64,000 nt of DNA from Nocardioides nitrophenolicus (GTDB lineage Bacteria > Actinomycetota > Actinomycetes > Propionibacteriales > Nocardioidaceae), in the NCBI RefSeq assembly GCF_016907515.1, contig NZ_JAFBBY010000001.1, forward strand, positions 1,550,001 through 1,614,000, read 5' to 3'. The notes under the pieces are model-generated. The model saw nothing but the letters and a program-made list of their open reading frames with translations, had not been told where the DNA came from and searched no databases. Of the stretch, positions 17,352 to 26,354 are shown piece after piece (the stretch's first letter is position 1; the number at the start of each line of letters is the position of its first letter). The translations under genes were made by a program, and so were the position numbers.

Positions 17352-18335
17352 ATGAACTCTGGCGCCGTAGATGTGCTCGTCGCCGGCGGTGGCGGCTTCA
17401 TCGGAGGTCACCTCGTTGCCGACCTCCTGGCACAGGGCAAGACGGTGCGTTCGGTCGACGTGAAGCCGATCGACCAGTGGTACCAGGTCCACCCCGAGGC
17501 CCAGAACTCCGTCGGGGACCTGTCGCTGCTGGAGCAGGCCGAGGCCGCCACAGAGGGCGCCCGCGAGGTCTACATGCTCGCCGCCGACATGGGCGGCATG
17601 GGCTTCATCGAGAACAACAAGGCGCTGTGCATGCTGACGGTGCTGACCAGCACCCACATGCTGCAGGCCGCGCAGAAGTACGACGTGGAGCGCTTCTTCT
17701 ACTCGTCCTCGGCGTGCGTGTACGCCGCCGACAAGCAGACCGACCCGGGCGTCACGGCGCTCAAGGAGTCCGACGCCTACCCGGCCATGCCGGAGGACGG
17801 CTACGGCTGGGAGAAGCTGTTCACCGAGCGGATGGCCCGCCACTTCCGCGAGGACTTCGGCCTCACGACCCGGATGGCCCGCTACCACAACGTCTACGGC
17901 CCGGAGGGCACCTGGACGGGCGGCCGCGAGAAGGCCCCGGCCGCGGTGTGTCGCAAGATCGCCGAGGCGGTCATCTCGGGCAGGCACGAGCTCGAGATCT
18001 GGGGCGACGGCGAGCAGACCCGGTCGTTCATGTACATCGACGACTGCGTCAAGGGCTCCCAGATGATCCTGGCCAGCGACGTCGAGGACCCGATCAACCT
18101 GGGCTCCGCCGAGCTGGTCTCGATCAACCAGCTCTACTCGATCGTCGAGGAGATCGCCGGCATCAAGTGCGAGCGGAAGTACGACCTCTCCGCCCCCCAG
18201 GGCGTGCGCGGCCGCAACTCCGACAACACGATGATCAAGGAGATCTTCGGCTGGGAGCCGTCGATCAGCCTCGCCGACGGCCTCGCGCAGACCTATGCGT
18301 GGGTCTATGACCAGGTGAAGCGGGCTCAGGGCTGA
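17352..18335 (+). CDS. GDP-mannose 3,5-epimerase homologue
   Basis: A 327-residue extended SDR closely resembling plant-type GDP-mannose 3,5-epimerase. It has AGGGGFIGGHL, the diagnostic LAADMGGMGFIENN segment, FFYSSSACVYAA (catalytic Ser and Cys), GYGWEKLFTE (Tyr-xxx-Lys) and a C-terminal GVRGRNSDN. GME converts GDP-D-mannose to GDP-L-galactose or GDP-L-gulose. The cluster thus has two routes out of GDP-mannose, dehydration and double epimerisation. The ATG at 17352 follows GGAG at 17341. Function as a true GME is family inference. Confidence 0.8.
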   Translation: MNSGAVDVLVAGGGGFIGGHLVADLLAQGKTVRSVDVKPIDQWYQVHPEAQNSVGDLSLLEQAEAATEGAREVYMLAADMGGMGFIENNKALCMLTVLTSTHMLQAAQKYDVERFFYSSSACVYAADKQTDPGVTALKESDAYPAMPEDGYGWEKLFTERMARHFREDFGLTTRMARYHNVYGPEGTWTGGREKAPAAVCRKIAEAVISGRHELEIWGDGEQTRSFMYIDDCVKGSQMILASDVEDPINLGSAELVSINQLYSIVEEIAGIKCERKYDLSAPQGVRGRNSDNTMIKEIFGWEPSISLADGLAQTYAWVYDQVKRAQG

Positions 18336-18349
18336 CCGGCGGACGCGCG

Positions 18350-19576
18350 GTGCGGATCCTCGTCCACGACCACAGCGGCCATCCCTTCCAGGCCGAGCTC
18401 AGTCGCGAGCTCGCCCGGCGGGGCCACGACGTCACCCACTCGTACGTCGAGGGCTACGTCTCCGGGAAGGGGCGGCTCGAGGCCAGGCCGGGCGAGTCGA
18501 TCACCTTCGAGGCGATCGGCGGCGCCAAGAAGGTCGACAACCAGCGGATGGCGCGACGGCTGCTGCGCGAGGTGCGCCGCGGCTTCGAGCTGGTGCGGCA
18601 CGTCCGCAAGGTCGACCCCGACATCGTGATGCTGTCCAACGTGCAGATCCCCACCCTGGTGATCTTCGCGTTCGTGACGGCACTGCTGCGGCGCCCGTGG
18701 GTGCTGTGGCACCAGGACGTCTACGCCGTCGCGGTGCGCTCGTTCACCGGCAGCAAGCTGCCGAGGCGGTTCGCCCTCGTCGCATGGGCCTTCGAGGTCG
18801 CCGAGCGCTGGTGCTCGCGGCGGGCCGCGGCGATCGTCGTGATCGCGCCCTCCTTCGTGCCCGTGCACGAGGAGTGGGGCACGGCCGACAAGGTCACCGT
18901 GATCCCCAACTGGGCGCCGCTCGACGAGATCGTCCCGACCGAGCGCAAGAACGACTGGGCGATCGAGCACGAGCTCGACGACGTCGCGACCCTGGTCTAC
19001 TCCGGCACCCTCGGCCTCAAGCACAACCCCGCACTGCTGGTCCGGCTCGCGCGCGCGGTGCACGACGCCGGCAAGCCGGTGCGGCTCGTGGTCGTCAACG
19101 AGGGCCCGGCGGTCGAGGTGCTGCAGGACGAGGCGCGCCGGCTCGACGTACCCGTCACCCTGCTGCCGTTCCAGCCCTACGAGCGGCTGCCGGAGGTGCT
19201 CGGCACCGGCGACGTGCTCGTGGTGCTGCTCGAGCAGGAGGCCGGCGCCTTCTCGGTTCCGTCCAAGACGCTGTCCTACCTGTGCGCCGGGCGGCCGGTG
19301 CTGGGCCTGATGCCGGGCGAGAACCTCGCCTCGTCGCTGGTGACCCGTGCGGGCGGCCTGGTCCTCCCGCCGGCCGACGGCTCGCTGCGCGAGGCGGCCG
19401 ACTGGGTGAGTCGGGTGCTGGCGGACGCCGACCTGCGCGACGAGCTCGGCGAGGCCTCCCGGGACCTGGCCGAGCAGGAGTTCGCGCTCGAGGGCTGTGC
19501 GACCAGGTTCGAGCGGCTGCTGGCCGCTCAGGTGGGCGCGCCGGTCGGTGATCGGCGATCCCTCGCAAAGTTGTGA
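18350..19576 (+). CDS. Glycosyltransferase family 4 (WcaI-like)
   Basis: A 408-residue GT-B glycosyltransferase. The C-terminal domain carries LVYSGTLGLKHNPALL and the PSKTLSYLCAGRPVLG segment, in the place of the acidic EX7E motif, as in WcaI-like enzymes. A hydrophobic stretch at about residues 95-115 suggests membrane association. It begins with GTG, 15 bases after the GME stop, so both probably belong to one transcript leading to the initiating sugar transferase. Confidence 0.82.
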   Translation: MRILVHDHSGHPFQAELSRELARRGHDVTHSYVEGYVSGKGRLEARPGESITFEAIGGAKKVDNQRMARRLLREVRRGFELVRHVRKVDPDIVMLSNVQIPTLVIFAFVTALLRRPWVLWHQDVYAVAVRSFTGSKLPRRFALVAWAFEVAERWCSRRAAAIVVIAPSFVPVHEEWGTADKVTVIPNWAPLDEIVPTERKNDWAIEHELDDVATLVYSGTLGLKHNPALLVRLARAVHDAGKPVRLVVVNEGPAVEVLQDEARRLDVPVTLLPFQPYERLPEVLGTGDVLVVLLEQEAGAFSVPSKTLSYLCAGRPVLGLMPGENLASSLVTRAGGLVLPPADGSLREAADWVSRVLADADLRDELGEASRDLAEQEFALEGCATRFERLLAAQVGAPVGDRRSLAKL

Positions 19577-19671
19577 GGAGACACGTATCTCATCGGTCAC
19601 TCGGTCGTTGAGAGGTTCGCGGGATCGCCTCACCCGCACATTCGGGGACACATTCTCTGTGGAGGTCACTG

Positions 19672-20379
19672 GTGAAGAAGCGGGCGTTCGACGTGATCGT
19701 CATCTGCCTGGCTGCCGTGGTGTGGGTGCCTGTCGTGGCGCTCTCCGCGATCGCCGTGCTGGTGCTGTCCGGTCGACCGATCTTCTACAAGTCGCGGCGC
19801 TGGGTCGGACCCGGCACCGCCATCGAGATGGTCAAGCTGCGGGTGATGGTGCCCCATGCCAACAAGGTGACCGCGCCGGTCGAGGCCGGCCGGTTCCTCA
19901 ACACGCCGCCCGACTCGCCGCTCTACACCCCGATCGGGCGCCTGCTCGACCGGCTGGGGCTCAACGAGATCCCGCAGTTCATCCACGTGCTGCGCGGCGA
20001 GATGAGCATCGTGGGCGCCCGCCCGCTCACCGACGTGGTCCGCACCGCCCTGACCGAGCAGCACGGTGACATCGACTCGCGCTGGGTGACCCCCGCCGGC
20101 CTCACCGGCCTGCCGCAGCTCATCGGCCGCCACGGCGTCGACGACCAGCAGCGGCTGGCCCTGGAGTCGGCGTACTCCCTGCGCTCGGCCACCGCTCCCA
20201 GCGTCCGGCTGGACTTCATGATCCTGCTCCACACGGTGCTGATCACCTTCGGCCTGCGCCGCCCGATGACCTTCGAGAAGGCCATGCGCCTCGCCGAGCC
20301 GCGGCGCCGCCACCACCTGCACGCCCCCGAGCTGGCTCCCCAGCGCTACGTCGGGTCGGCCGAGGCCGACGTCGCCTGA
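19672..20379 (+). CDS. Undecaprenyl-phosphate sugar phosphotransferase
   Basis: A 235-residue polyprenyl-phosphate glycosyl-1-phosphate transferase of the short PglC/WcaJ C-terminal type. One N-terminal membrane hairpin (residues 7-32) is followed by the catalytic domain with EMVKLRVMV and the signature LGLNEIPQFIHVLRGEMSIVGARP. It starts repeat-unit synthesis by moving a sugar phosphate onto the lipid carrier at the membrane. GTG start at 19672 after GGAGG. It is slightly degenerate (VKLRVM instead of VKFRTM). Confidence 0.88.
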   Translation: MKKRAFDVIVICLAAVVWVPVVALSAIAVLVLSGRPIFYKSRRWVGPGTAIEMVKLRVMVPHANKVTAPVEAGRFLNTPPDSPLYTPIGRLLDRLGLNEIPQFIHVLRGEMSIVGARPLTDVVRTALTEQHGDIDSRWVTPAGLTGLPQLIGRHGVDDQQRLALESAYSLRSATAPSVRLDFMILLHTVLITFGLRRPMTFEKAMRLAEPRRRHHLHAPELAPQRYVGSAEADVA

Positions 20380-20410
20380 CCCGATCGGTCTCGTGCGGGC
20401 CCGCGGGGGC

Positions 20411-21136
20411 TCAGCGCATCCGGATCGCGATCTGGCAGAAGTAGTGCCAGGCCGAGGCGAGCACGTCGTACTCCCGCACGTACGCCGAGCAGTAGTGCTC
20501 CAGGGCGGCGAACTCGTTGAGCACCGAGGAGAACTCGTCGAAGATGACGATGGTGCCGGGGACGAGCAGCGCGTCGAGCCGGGTCAGCACGTAGAGCGTC
20601 GAGGAGTAGAGGTCGGCGTCGATGTGCACGACGAGCTGGCGCTCGGGGGTGCGCGCGGGGGCGAAGGTGTCGAGGAAGGGGTCGACGCTCTCCTGGAACC
20701 AGCCCGGCACGAAGGTGACCCGGCCGTCGTCGATGTCGGGCAGCGCGCCCTGGACGTCGAAGTGGGCCTTGTCGATCTTGCGGTCGAACCGCTTCCACTC
20801 CTCGGGCAGGCCCTCGAAGGAGTCGAAGCCGTAGAAGCGCGAGTCGGGGTGGGTGTTGAGCTCGGCCCAGTGGCGCAGCGAGCTGCCCTCGAAGACCCCG
20901 AACTCGAGGTAGTCGATCGGCTGGTCGCCGATCAGCTCGGCGTGGACGTGGTCGTACATGTCCTCGCGGTCGGGGAACGCGGGCGTGCCGACCGGGACGT
21001 GCTCGCGGCGCCAGGTCTCGATCTTCGGCAGGTTGACGATCGTGTCGAGGCGCCGGCTGTCGCGGCCGACCCGGGCGATCGCGACCTTCGACTTGATCCG
21101 GGCGTGCGCCAAGGCGCGCTGGACTGCGGTGGGCAT
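20411..21136 (-). CDS. TylF/MycF-like O-methyltransferase
   Basis: A 241-residue macrocin-O-methyltransferase-family protein. The SAM-binding region is YLEFGVFEGSSLRHW near residue 75, the metal-binding acids lie in VVHIDADLYSST near 170, and IVIFDEFSS follows near 195. Such enzymes methylate sugar hydroxyls with Mg2+. ATG at 21136 was chosen because the extension upstream reads through the intergenic palindrome. It is convergent with the sugar transferase and downstream of the O-antigen ligase on the same strand. Confidence 0.8.
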   Translation of the reverse strand: MPTAVQRALAHARIKSKVAIARVGRDSRRLDTIVNLPKIETWRREHVPVGTPAFPDREDMYDHVHAELIGDQPIDYLEFGVFEGSSLRHWAELNTHPDSRFYGFDSFEGLPEEWKRFDRKIDKAHFDVQGALPDIDDGRVTFVPGWFQESVDPFLDTFAPARTPERQLVVHIDADLYSSTLYVLTRLDALLVPGTIVIFDEFSSVLNEFAALEHYCSAYVREYDVLASAWHYFCQIAIRMR

Positions 21137-21183
21137 GAACGTCACTCCAGGCGGCAGTGGGGGGGTGGGGGGCCGCTTCGTAG

Positions 21184-21199
21184 GCAAGCATATGCTTGC
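21184..21199. promoter_or_regulatory. 16-bp palindrome upstream of the TylF-like gene
   Basis: GCAAGCATATGCTTGC is a perfect palindrome in an otherwise unremarkable 82-bp gap, about 48 bases upstream of the methyltransferase start and just after the O-antigen ligase stop. Its A/T-rich centre in a very G/C-rich genome suggests a protein binding site. A function as operator is inference; it lacks the U-run of a terminator. Confidence 0.5.
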
Positions 21200-21218
21200 T
21201 CGCCTGAATTGGTGAACC

Positions 21219-22616
21219 CTATCCGCGCCGGTCCGCGCGCTCGACCGCGGTCTCGACCACGTGCTCGTCGGTGTCCTCGTCGGTGTCTTCGTCGGTGTCC
21301 GCGTCCGCACCCTCGCCGCGCGCCGGCAGCCGAGACTGGATGGCGAGCAGGATCGCCGGTGCCATCGGCGCCCACAGGGTGCGGTCCTCCAGCCCCGGGA
21401 AGGTCGGCGTGATCGCCACGAAGGCCGCCACGACGTAGCACAGGCGCCGGTTGGGATGGTTGCCGAGGACCGGGCGGGCCAGCGTGAACAGCACCAGCAG
21501 GTAGCCGATCAGGCCGAAGATCCCGACGCTGGTCGCGACCCCCAGGAGCACGTTGTGGACGTAGAGGGCGTCGGCGAAGCCGTTGCCGATCAGCGGGTGC
21601 TCGAAGAACATCTGGATGCCGAAGTCCTGCGCCTCGCTCCGCGCCCGGTCGGCACCCAGCGCATCGGCCGAGCCGGCGAGCCGCGAGATCGCCGAGCCCT
21701 CGCCCGACTCGCCGATGATGAGCGGCAGCGAGAAGACGAAGAGCGCACCGAGGATGGCCAGGACGAAGCCCTTGACCGCCGAGCGCTCGATGATCGGGAT
21801 CAGCAGGATCAGCCCGGCCATCACCGCGGTCGCGGCCCGGCTGCCGCTGATCAGCACCGACACGCCGCACGCGCTGGCGGCGAGCGCGACCAGGACCCGG
21901 TACCAGACCGCGTCGTTGCGGCGCCACAGGTACATCAGCGCCGCGAACGCCATCACGCCCGCGCCGCCGAACTCGTTGGGATGGTGGGAGAGCCCCTGGT
22001 AGCGGTTGCCGACCGCGCCCCCGACCGGCGCGTACAGGATGCTCACCATCTGGCCGGCGACATAGCTCCACAGGAGCAGGTCCACCATCCGCCAGCTGGG
22101 CGCCCACGCCGCGAACAGGACGAGCAGGCCCAGGATCACGACCAGCCACTGCGCGAACTGGAGGGCACTCATCAGCGGGGCCGCGGCGGCGGCCGTCGCC
22201 ACCGTCCCGGTGACCAGGATCAAGGTGATGCCGACGACGTACGTCAGCGGCAGGCGCAGCTTGCGTCCGAGCAGGGTCGGGAGCAGCAGCATCACCGCGA
22301 GCCCGAAGAGCAGGTCGGTCGGCGTGATCGGGTTGGAGGGCCCACCCGGCGAGAGGCCCCGGTTCATCGGCGCCGTCGCGTACGCCGCCATCATGCCCAG
22401 GATCGCGACCCGCTCGCGGCCGAGCACCGCCAACAGGAACACGAGGATGGCGACGAAGGTCGCCAGGACCGCGGCGATCGGACCGAGGGTGGCCGCCGCC
22501 GCGAGCGCCGCCGCCACCAGCACCAGGAACACGCTGACGAGCCGGCGCTCGACCACGCCGGTCGTGCCGTCGGCCGCTCTCACGCTCGGCGCGCGCGTGG
22601 TGGTCTGGTTCGGCAC
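21219..22616 (-). CDS. O-antigen ligase/polymerase family membrane protein
   Basis: A 465-residue integral membrane protein with about 11-12 predicted helices and a large loop. LSHHPNEFGGAG and LISGSRAA near the middle, then FFEHPLIGNGF, are typical of the Wzy_C / O-antigen ligase family. It would polymerise or ligate lipid-linked repeat units on the outer face of the membrane. The acidic C-terminal tail contains three TDED-like repeats encoded by a short tandem repeat at about 21262-21300. Probably the first gene of the transcript that continues into the TylF-like gene. Confidence 0.82.
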   Translation of the reverse strand: MPNQTTTRAPSVRAADGTTGVVERRLVSVFLVLVAAALAAAATLGPIAAVLATFVAILVFLLAVLGRERVAILGMMAAYATAPMNRGLSPGGPSNPITPTDLLFGLAVMLLLPTLLGRKLRLPLTYVVGITLILVTGTVATAAAAAPLMSALQFAQWLVVILGLLVLFAAWAPSWRMVDLLLWSYVAGQMVSILYAPVGGAVGNRYQGLSHHPNEFGGAGVMAFAALMYLWRRNDAVWYRVLVALAASACGVSVLISGSRAATAVMAGLILLIPIIERSAVKGFVLAILGALFVFSLPLIIGESGEGSAISRLAGSADALGADRARSEAQDFGIQMFFEHPLIGNGFADALYVHNVLLGVATSVGIFGLIGYLLVLFTLARPVLGNHPNRRLCYVVAAFVAITPTFPGLEDRTLWAPMAPAILLAIQSRLPARGEGADADTDEDTDEDTDEHVVETAVERADRRG

Positions 22617-22690
22617 TGGTCTCCTCGTCGGGTCCGCTGTCGTCGTACCGTCAACGGCCCGACGGAGTCTAGTGTCACGTCCGAGCTCGA

Positions 22691-22966
22691 TCAGCCCCCC
22701 GCGAACGGCGGCAGGAACTCGACGGTCTCCCCCGGCTCGACGACGACCGCGGCCGGGTCCGAGGAGGACACCGGGCGCTCCCCGACGAGGACCGAGCAGA
22801 CCCCGACCACCTCGGACAGCCGGGTCCCGGGATGGCGGCCCATCACCTCCGCGCGGAGGTCGGCGAGGCTCACCGGACCGGCGACGGCGACCTCCTCCTC
22901 CGCGATGCCGGCGGCCGCGCGGGCGGCCGCCCAGTAGCGCACCCGGATGACCTGCGTCTCACTCAC
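22691..22966 (-). CDS. MoaD/ThiS-family sulfur carrier protein
   Basis: A 91-residue beta-grasp protein ending in the di-glycine LPPFAGG that is adenylated and thiocarboxylated in MoaD/ThiS carriers. [10 protein letters not shown] is closest to MoaD of molybdopterin synthase. The GTG at 22966 gives a normal length; longer starts add unlikely sequence. No other molybdenum-cofactor gene is nearby, so the partner (MoaE or another sulfur acceptor) is elsewhere. Confidence 0.82.
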   Translation of the reverse strand: MSETQVIRVRYWAAARAAAGIAEEEVAVAGPVSLADLRAEVMGRHPGTRLSEVVGVCSVLVGERPVSSSDPAAVVVEPGETVEFLPPFAGG

Positions 22967-23097
22967 GTCCTCGCCTCTTCCCCGTTGCGTGCATATTTCG
23001 GTATCGTCCCTCACCAGAAAACTGGCCGTTGCTCAACGTTGCGTTTCGGTCTCGACTCGGTACCGCCGCAACGGCCGGTGCCGGTGAGGAGGCCAGA

Positions 23098-23838
23098 GTG
23101 AGCACTCTCCTTCTGCTGACCAGCGCGCTGCAACCCTCGGCCGAGGTGCTGCCCGGTCTCGCGCTGCTGGGCCATCAGGTGAGGATCCTCCCCGCCGAGG
23201 GCAGCGCGCTGCTCGACGCGCCCGACGCGGACCTGCTGCTGGTCGACGGTCGCCAGGACCTCGCCGGTGCCCGCGACCTGTGCCGGCTGATCCGCACGAC
23301 CGGGACCGACGTCCCGGTCCTGCTCATCGCGACCGAGGGCGGCCTGGCCGTGGTCAACCACGACTGGGGCATGGACGACGTCGTGCTCCACACCTGCGGC
23401 CCGGCCGAGCTCGAGGCCCGGATCCGGCTCGCGATCGGCCGGCTCACCGCGGCCCGCGACGCCGCCGACCCCGACGCCCACCTGATCCGCTCCGGCGAGG
23501 TCGTGGTCGACGAGGCGACGTACACCGCCAAGGTCGGCGGGCGCACCCTCGACCTGACGTTCAAGGAGTTCGAGCTCCTCAAGTTCCTGGCCCAGCACCC
23601 CGGCCGGGTGTTCAGCCGCCAGCAGCTGCTGCAGGAGGTCTGGGGCTACGACTACTTCGGCGGCACCCGCACCGTCGACGTTCACGTCCGGCGGCTGCGC
23701 GCCAAGCTCGGCCCCGAGAACGAGACGCTGATCGGGACCGTGCGCAATGTCGGCTACCGGTTCGTGCTTCCGTCGAAGGAGTCCGCCGCGGAGGCGGACG
23801 CCGCCACCGTGGCGGAGCGGGACCAGCAGGACGCCTGA
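23098..23838 (+). CDS. glnR: GlnR-type OmpR-family regulator
   Basis: A 246-residue orphan response regulator. The N-terminus [18 protein letters not shown] and the [28 protein letters not shown] segment are hallmarks of actinobacterial GlnR, the global nitrogen regulator. The C-terminal winged helix is at residues 145-230 ([20 protein letters not shown], then [13 protein letters not shown]). GlnR activates glnA, amtB and related genes under nitrogen limitation and works without a cognate kinase. The GTG at 23098 follows GAGGAGG. It is convergent, at 6 bp, with a glutamate-synthase-like gene. Confidence 0.9.
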   Translation: MSTLLLLTSALQPSAEVLPGLALLGHQVRILPAEGSALLDAPDADLLLVDGRQDLAGARDLCRLIRTTGTDVPVLLIATEGGLAVVNHDWGMDDVVLHTCGPAELEARIRLAIGRLTAARDAADPDAHLIRSGEVVVDEATYTAKVGGRTLDLTFKEFELLKFLAQHPGRVFSRQQLLQEVWGYDYFGGTRTVDVHVRRLRAKLGPENETLIGTVRNVGYRFVLPSKESAAEADAATVAERDQQDA

Positions 23839-23844
23839 CTCCCG

Positions 23845-25392
23845 TCAGGACGTTCGGCCCTGCTCGTCGAAGTGGTCGGCGGTGTGCATCAGCCGCTGCA
23901 CCTGCTCGCGCAGCTCCGGTCCGAGCTCGCCCCAGCCGTCCTTGTAGCCGTAGACCGAGGCGAGCGAGCGGGCGTCGTAGTCGCCGTTGAAGATGTCGAC
24001 GTCGCCACAGGTGATCAGGCCCGGGTGCGCGACGCCGACCGCCGCCGAGACCCGGGTCAGCTCCTTGCGCAGGGTGCGCAGGTAGACCGCGCAGCGCTCG
24101 GCCTTCGACACCGGGTCGAGACCGCGGACCAGCCACGGGTTCTGGGTGGCGACGCCGGTCGGGCAGTGGTCGGTGTGGCACTTCTGGGCCTGGATGCAGC
24201 CGATCGAGAGCATCGCCTCGCGGGCCACGTTGATCAGGTCGGCGCCGAGCGCGAACGCGACGATCGCGTTGTCGGGCAGGCCCAGCTTGGCCGAGCCGAT
24301 GAACGTGATGTCGTCGGTCAGCCCCAGCTCGGCGAAGGTGCCGTAGACCCGGGAGAAGCCCATCCGGTACGGCAGCGCGACCGAGTCGGCGAAGATCAGC
24401 GGCGCGGCGCCCGTGCCGCCCTCCCCGCCGTCGACGGTGATGAAGTCGACCCCGCGCTCCCCCGGCGACATCAGCCGGGCCAGCTCCTCCCAGAAGTCCA
24501 TCGCGCCGACCGCGGACTTGATGCCGACCGGCAGCCCGGTCTCGGCCGCGAGCAGCTCGACGAAGTCGAGCATCGAGTCGACGTCGTGGAAGGCGGTGTG
24601 GCGCGACGGCGACGCGCAGTCCCTGCCTTCCGGAATGCCACGGATCTCGGCGATCTCCGCGGTCACCTTCGCCGCCGGCAGCAGCCCGCCCAGACCGGGC
24701 TTGGCGCCCTGGCTGAGCTTGATCTCGATCGCCTTGACCGGCGCCGAGGCGATCATCTCCTTGAGCCGCGGCAGCGAGAAGGAGCCCTTCTCGTCCCGGC
24801 AGCCGAAGTACGCCGTACCGATCTGGACGACCAGGTCGGCCCCGTTGCGGTGGTACGGCGAGATCGCGCCCTCGCCCGTGTTGTGGAGGCAGCCCGCCGC
24901 GGCGGCACCCTTGTTGAGCGCGGTGATCGCGTTGGAGGAGAGCGAGCCGAAGCTCATCGCCGACACGTTGACGACCGACCCGGGCCGGAACGCCTTCGCC
25001 CGGCCGCGCGGACCGCCGAGCACCTTGGCCGCGGGCAGCGTCCAGTTGGCGTCCTGGTCGCTCGGCAGCCGGTCGGCGAAGGTGCGCTGCTTGATGTAGG
25101 CGTGGCCCTGGACGTGCTCGACGTCGACGTCCGTGCCGAACCCGAAGTAGCTGTTCTCCTCCTTGCTGGAGGCATAGATCCAGGTCCGTTGGTCGCGGCT
25201 GAACGGCCGCTCCTCCTCGTTGCTGGTCACGATGTACTGCCGCAGCTCCGGCCCGACCGTCTCCAGCCAGTACCGGGCGTGCCCGATCACCGGGAAGTTG
25301 CGCTGCAGCGCGTGCCGCTTCTGGACGAGATCGCGAGCGGCGAGCGCTCCGAGCGCCACGACTGCCCCACCCACGGCGTGGATCGGCTTCAT
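23845..25392 (-). CDS. FMN-binding glutamate synthase family protein
   Basis: A 515-residue membrane-anchored GltB-domain protein. An N-terminal hydrophobic helix (residues 5-20) precedes the FMN-binding TIM barrel of glutamate synthase: SAMSFGSLSSNA, IKLSQGAKPGLGG and FITVDGGEGGTGAAP. The cysteine cluster GCIQAQKCHTDHCPTG would bind a 3Fe-4S centre. The amidotransferase and FAD subunits are absent, so it may use ammonia or act as a different flavin-dependent oxidoreductase. Nearness to glnR fits a nitrogen theme but is not proof of regulation. Confidence 0.85.
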   Translation of the reverse strand: MKPIHAVGGAVVALGALAARDLVQKRHALQRNFPVIGHARYWLETVGPELRQYIVTSNEEERPFSRDQRTWIYASSKEENSYFGFGTDVDVEHVQGHAYIKQRTFADRLPSDQDANWTLPAAKVLGGPRGRAKAFRPGSVVNVSAMSFGSLSSNAITALNKGAAAAGCLHNTGEGAISPYHRNGADLVVQIGTAYFGCRDEKGSFSLPRLKEMIASAPVKAIEIKLSQGAKPGLGGLLPAAKVTAEIAEIRGIPEGRDCASPSRHTAFHDVDSMLDFVELLAAETGLPVGIKSAVGAMDFWEELARLMSPGERGVDFITVDGGEGGTGAAPLIFADSVALPYRMGFSRVYGTFAELGLTDDITFIGSAKLGLPDNAIVAFALGADLINVAREAMLSIGCIQAQKCHTDHCPTGVATQNPWLVRGLDPVSKAERCAVYLRTLRKELTRVSAAVGVAHPGLITCGDVDIFNGDYDARSLASVYGYKDGWGELGPELREQVQRLMHTADHFDEQGRTS

Positions 25393-25452
25393 GGTGGCAG
25401 TCCTACCCCCTCGCCCTGACACCTGTAAACGCCGCGCGGGTGGCGGGATAGC

Positions 25453-26343
25453 GTGGGAGAGGTGAACGCGGAGCTCCCCCTGCTGACCGACGCCCCCGCC
25501 CTCGACGCGATCGGGCGGGTCCGCGACGCCAGCCGGGAGCACGACGGCACCGACCCCGTCGACGAGGCGGTCGCCCTCCGGCTCAAGCACCACGGGCTCG
25601 CCGGCGCCGGCGCCTGGGTGAGCGACCAGGGCTTCGCGCTGCGTCACGACGGCGAGCTCGACCTGGCCGTCGCGCCCTCAGCGCGTGGGCACGGACTGGG
25701 CGCCTCGCTCGGCGCCCTGGCCGTCGCCGAGCCGGGTCCGCTCACCGCCTGGTCCCACGGCGACCACCCCGCCGCCGCGGCGCTCGCCCGCCGCTGGGGT
25801 TTCGCCCGTACCCGCGAGCTGTGGGTGATGCGCCGGCCGAGCGCCGTACCGCTGCCGTCCGTGACGCTGCCCGACGGCGTACGGATCCGCGACTACGGCG
25901 ACTCCGACGCCGAGGCGCTGCTCGCCGTGAACGCGGCCGCCTTCGCCCACCATCCGGAGCAGGGCGGGCTGGACGCCGCCGGGCTGGCGGAGCGGATGGC
26001 GGAGCCCTGGTTCGACCCGGCCGGGCTGCTGCTCGCCGTCGACGACGCCGGCGATCTGCTGGGCTTCCACTGGACCAAGCAGCACGACGCCTCCCTGGGC
26101 GAGGTGTACGTCGTCGGCGTCTCGCCCACCGCCCAGGGCCGTGGGCTGGGCCGCGTGCTCACCATCGCGGGCCTACAGCATCTCGCGGCGCGTGGCGTGG
26201 CCGAGGTGCTGCTCTACGTGGAGTCCGACAACACCCCCGCCCGGCGGCTGTACGAGGATCTCGGCTTCCAGCACGCGGCGGCCGACACCCATGTCCAGTA
26301 CCAGCGGGCGGAAGTCGCCCGTAACCCCCTGACTCCTGAGTAG
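25453..26343 (+). CDS. mshD: Mycothiol synthase
   Basis: A 296-residue protein with two tandem GNAT domains, the architecture of MshD, which acetylates Cys-GlcN-Ins with acetyl-CoA in the last step of mycothiol synthesis. The active C-terminal domain has AFAHHPEQGG, LGFHWTKQH, GEVYVVGVSPTAQGRGLG (acetyl-CoA loop) and LYVESDNTPARRLYEDLGF. Length matches the family (about 300). The start may be GTG at 25453 or 25462. It is divergent from the glutamate-synthase-like gene and diagnostic of an actinomycete. Confidence 0.93.
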   Translation: MGEVNAELPLLTDAPALDAIGRVRDASREHDGTDPVDEAVALRLKHHGLAGAGAWVSDQGFALRHDGELDLAVAPSARGHGLGASLGALAVAEPGPLTAWSHGDHPAAAALARRWGFARTRELWVMRRPSAVPLPSVTLPDGVRIRDYGDSDAEALLAVNAAAFAHHPEQGGLDAAGLAERMAEPWFDPAGLLLAVDDAGDLLGFHWTKQHDASLGEVYVVGVSPTAQGRGLGRVLTIAGLQHLAARGVAEVLLYVESDNTPARRLYEDLGFQHAAADTHVQYQRAEVARNPLTPE

Positions 26344-26354
26344 ATTTACCCACC

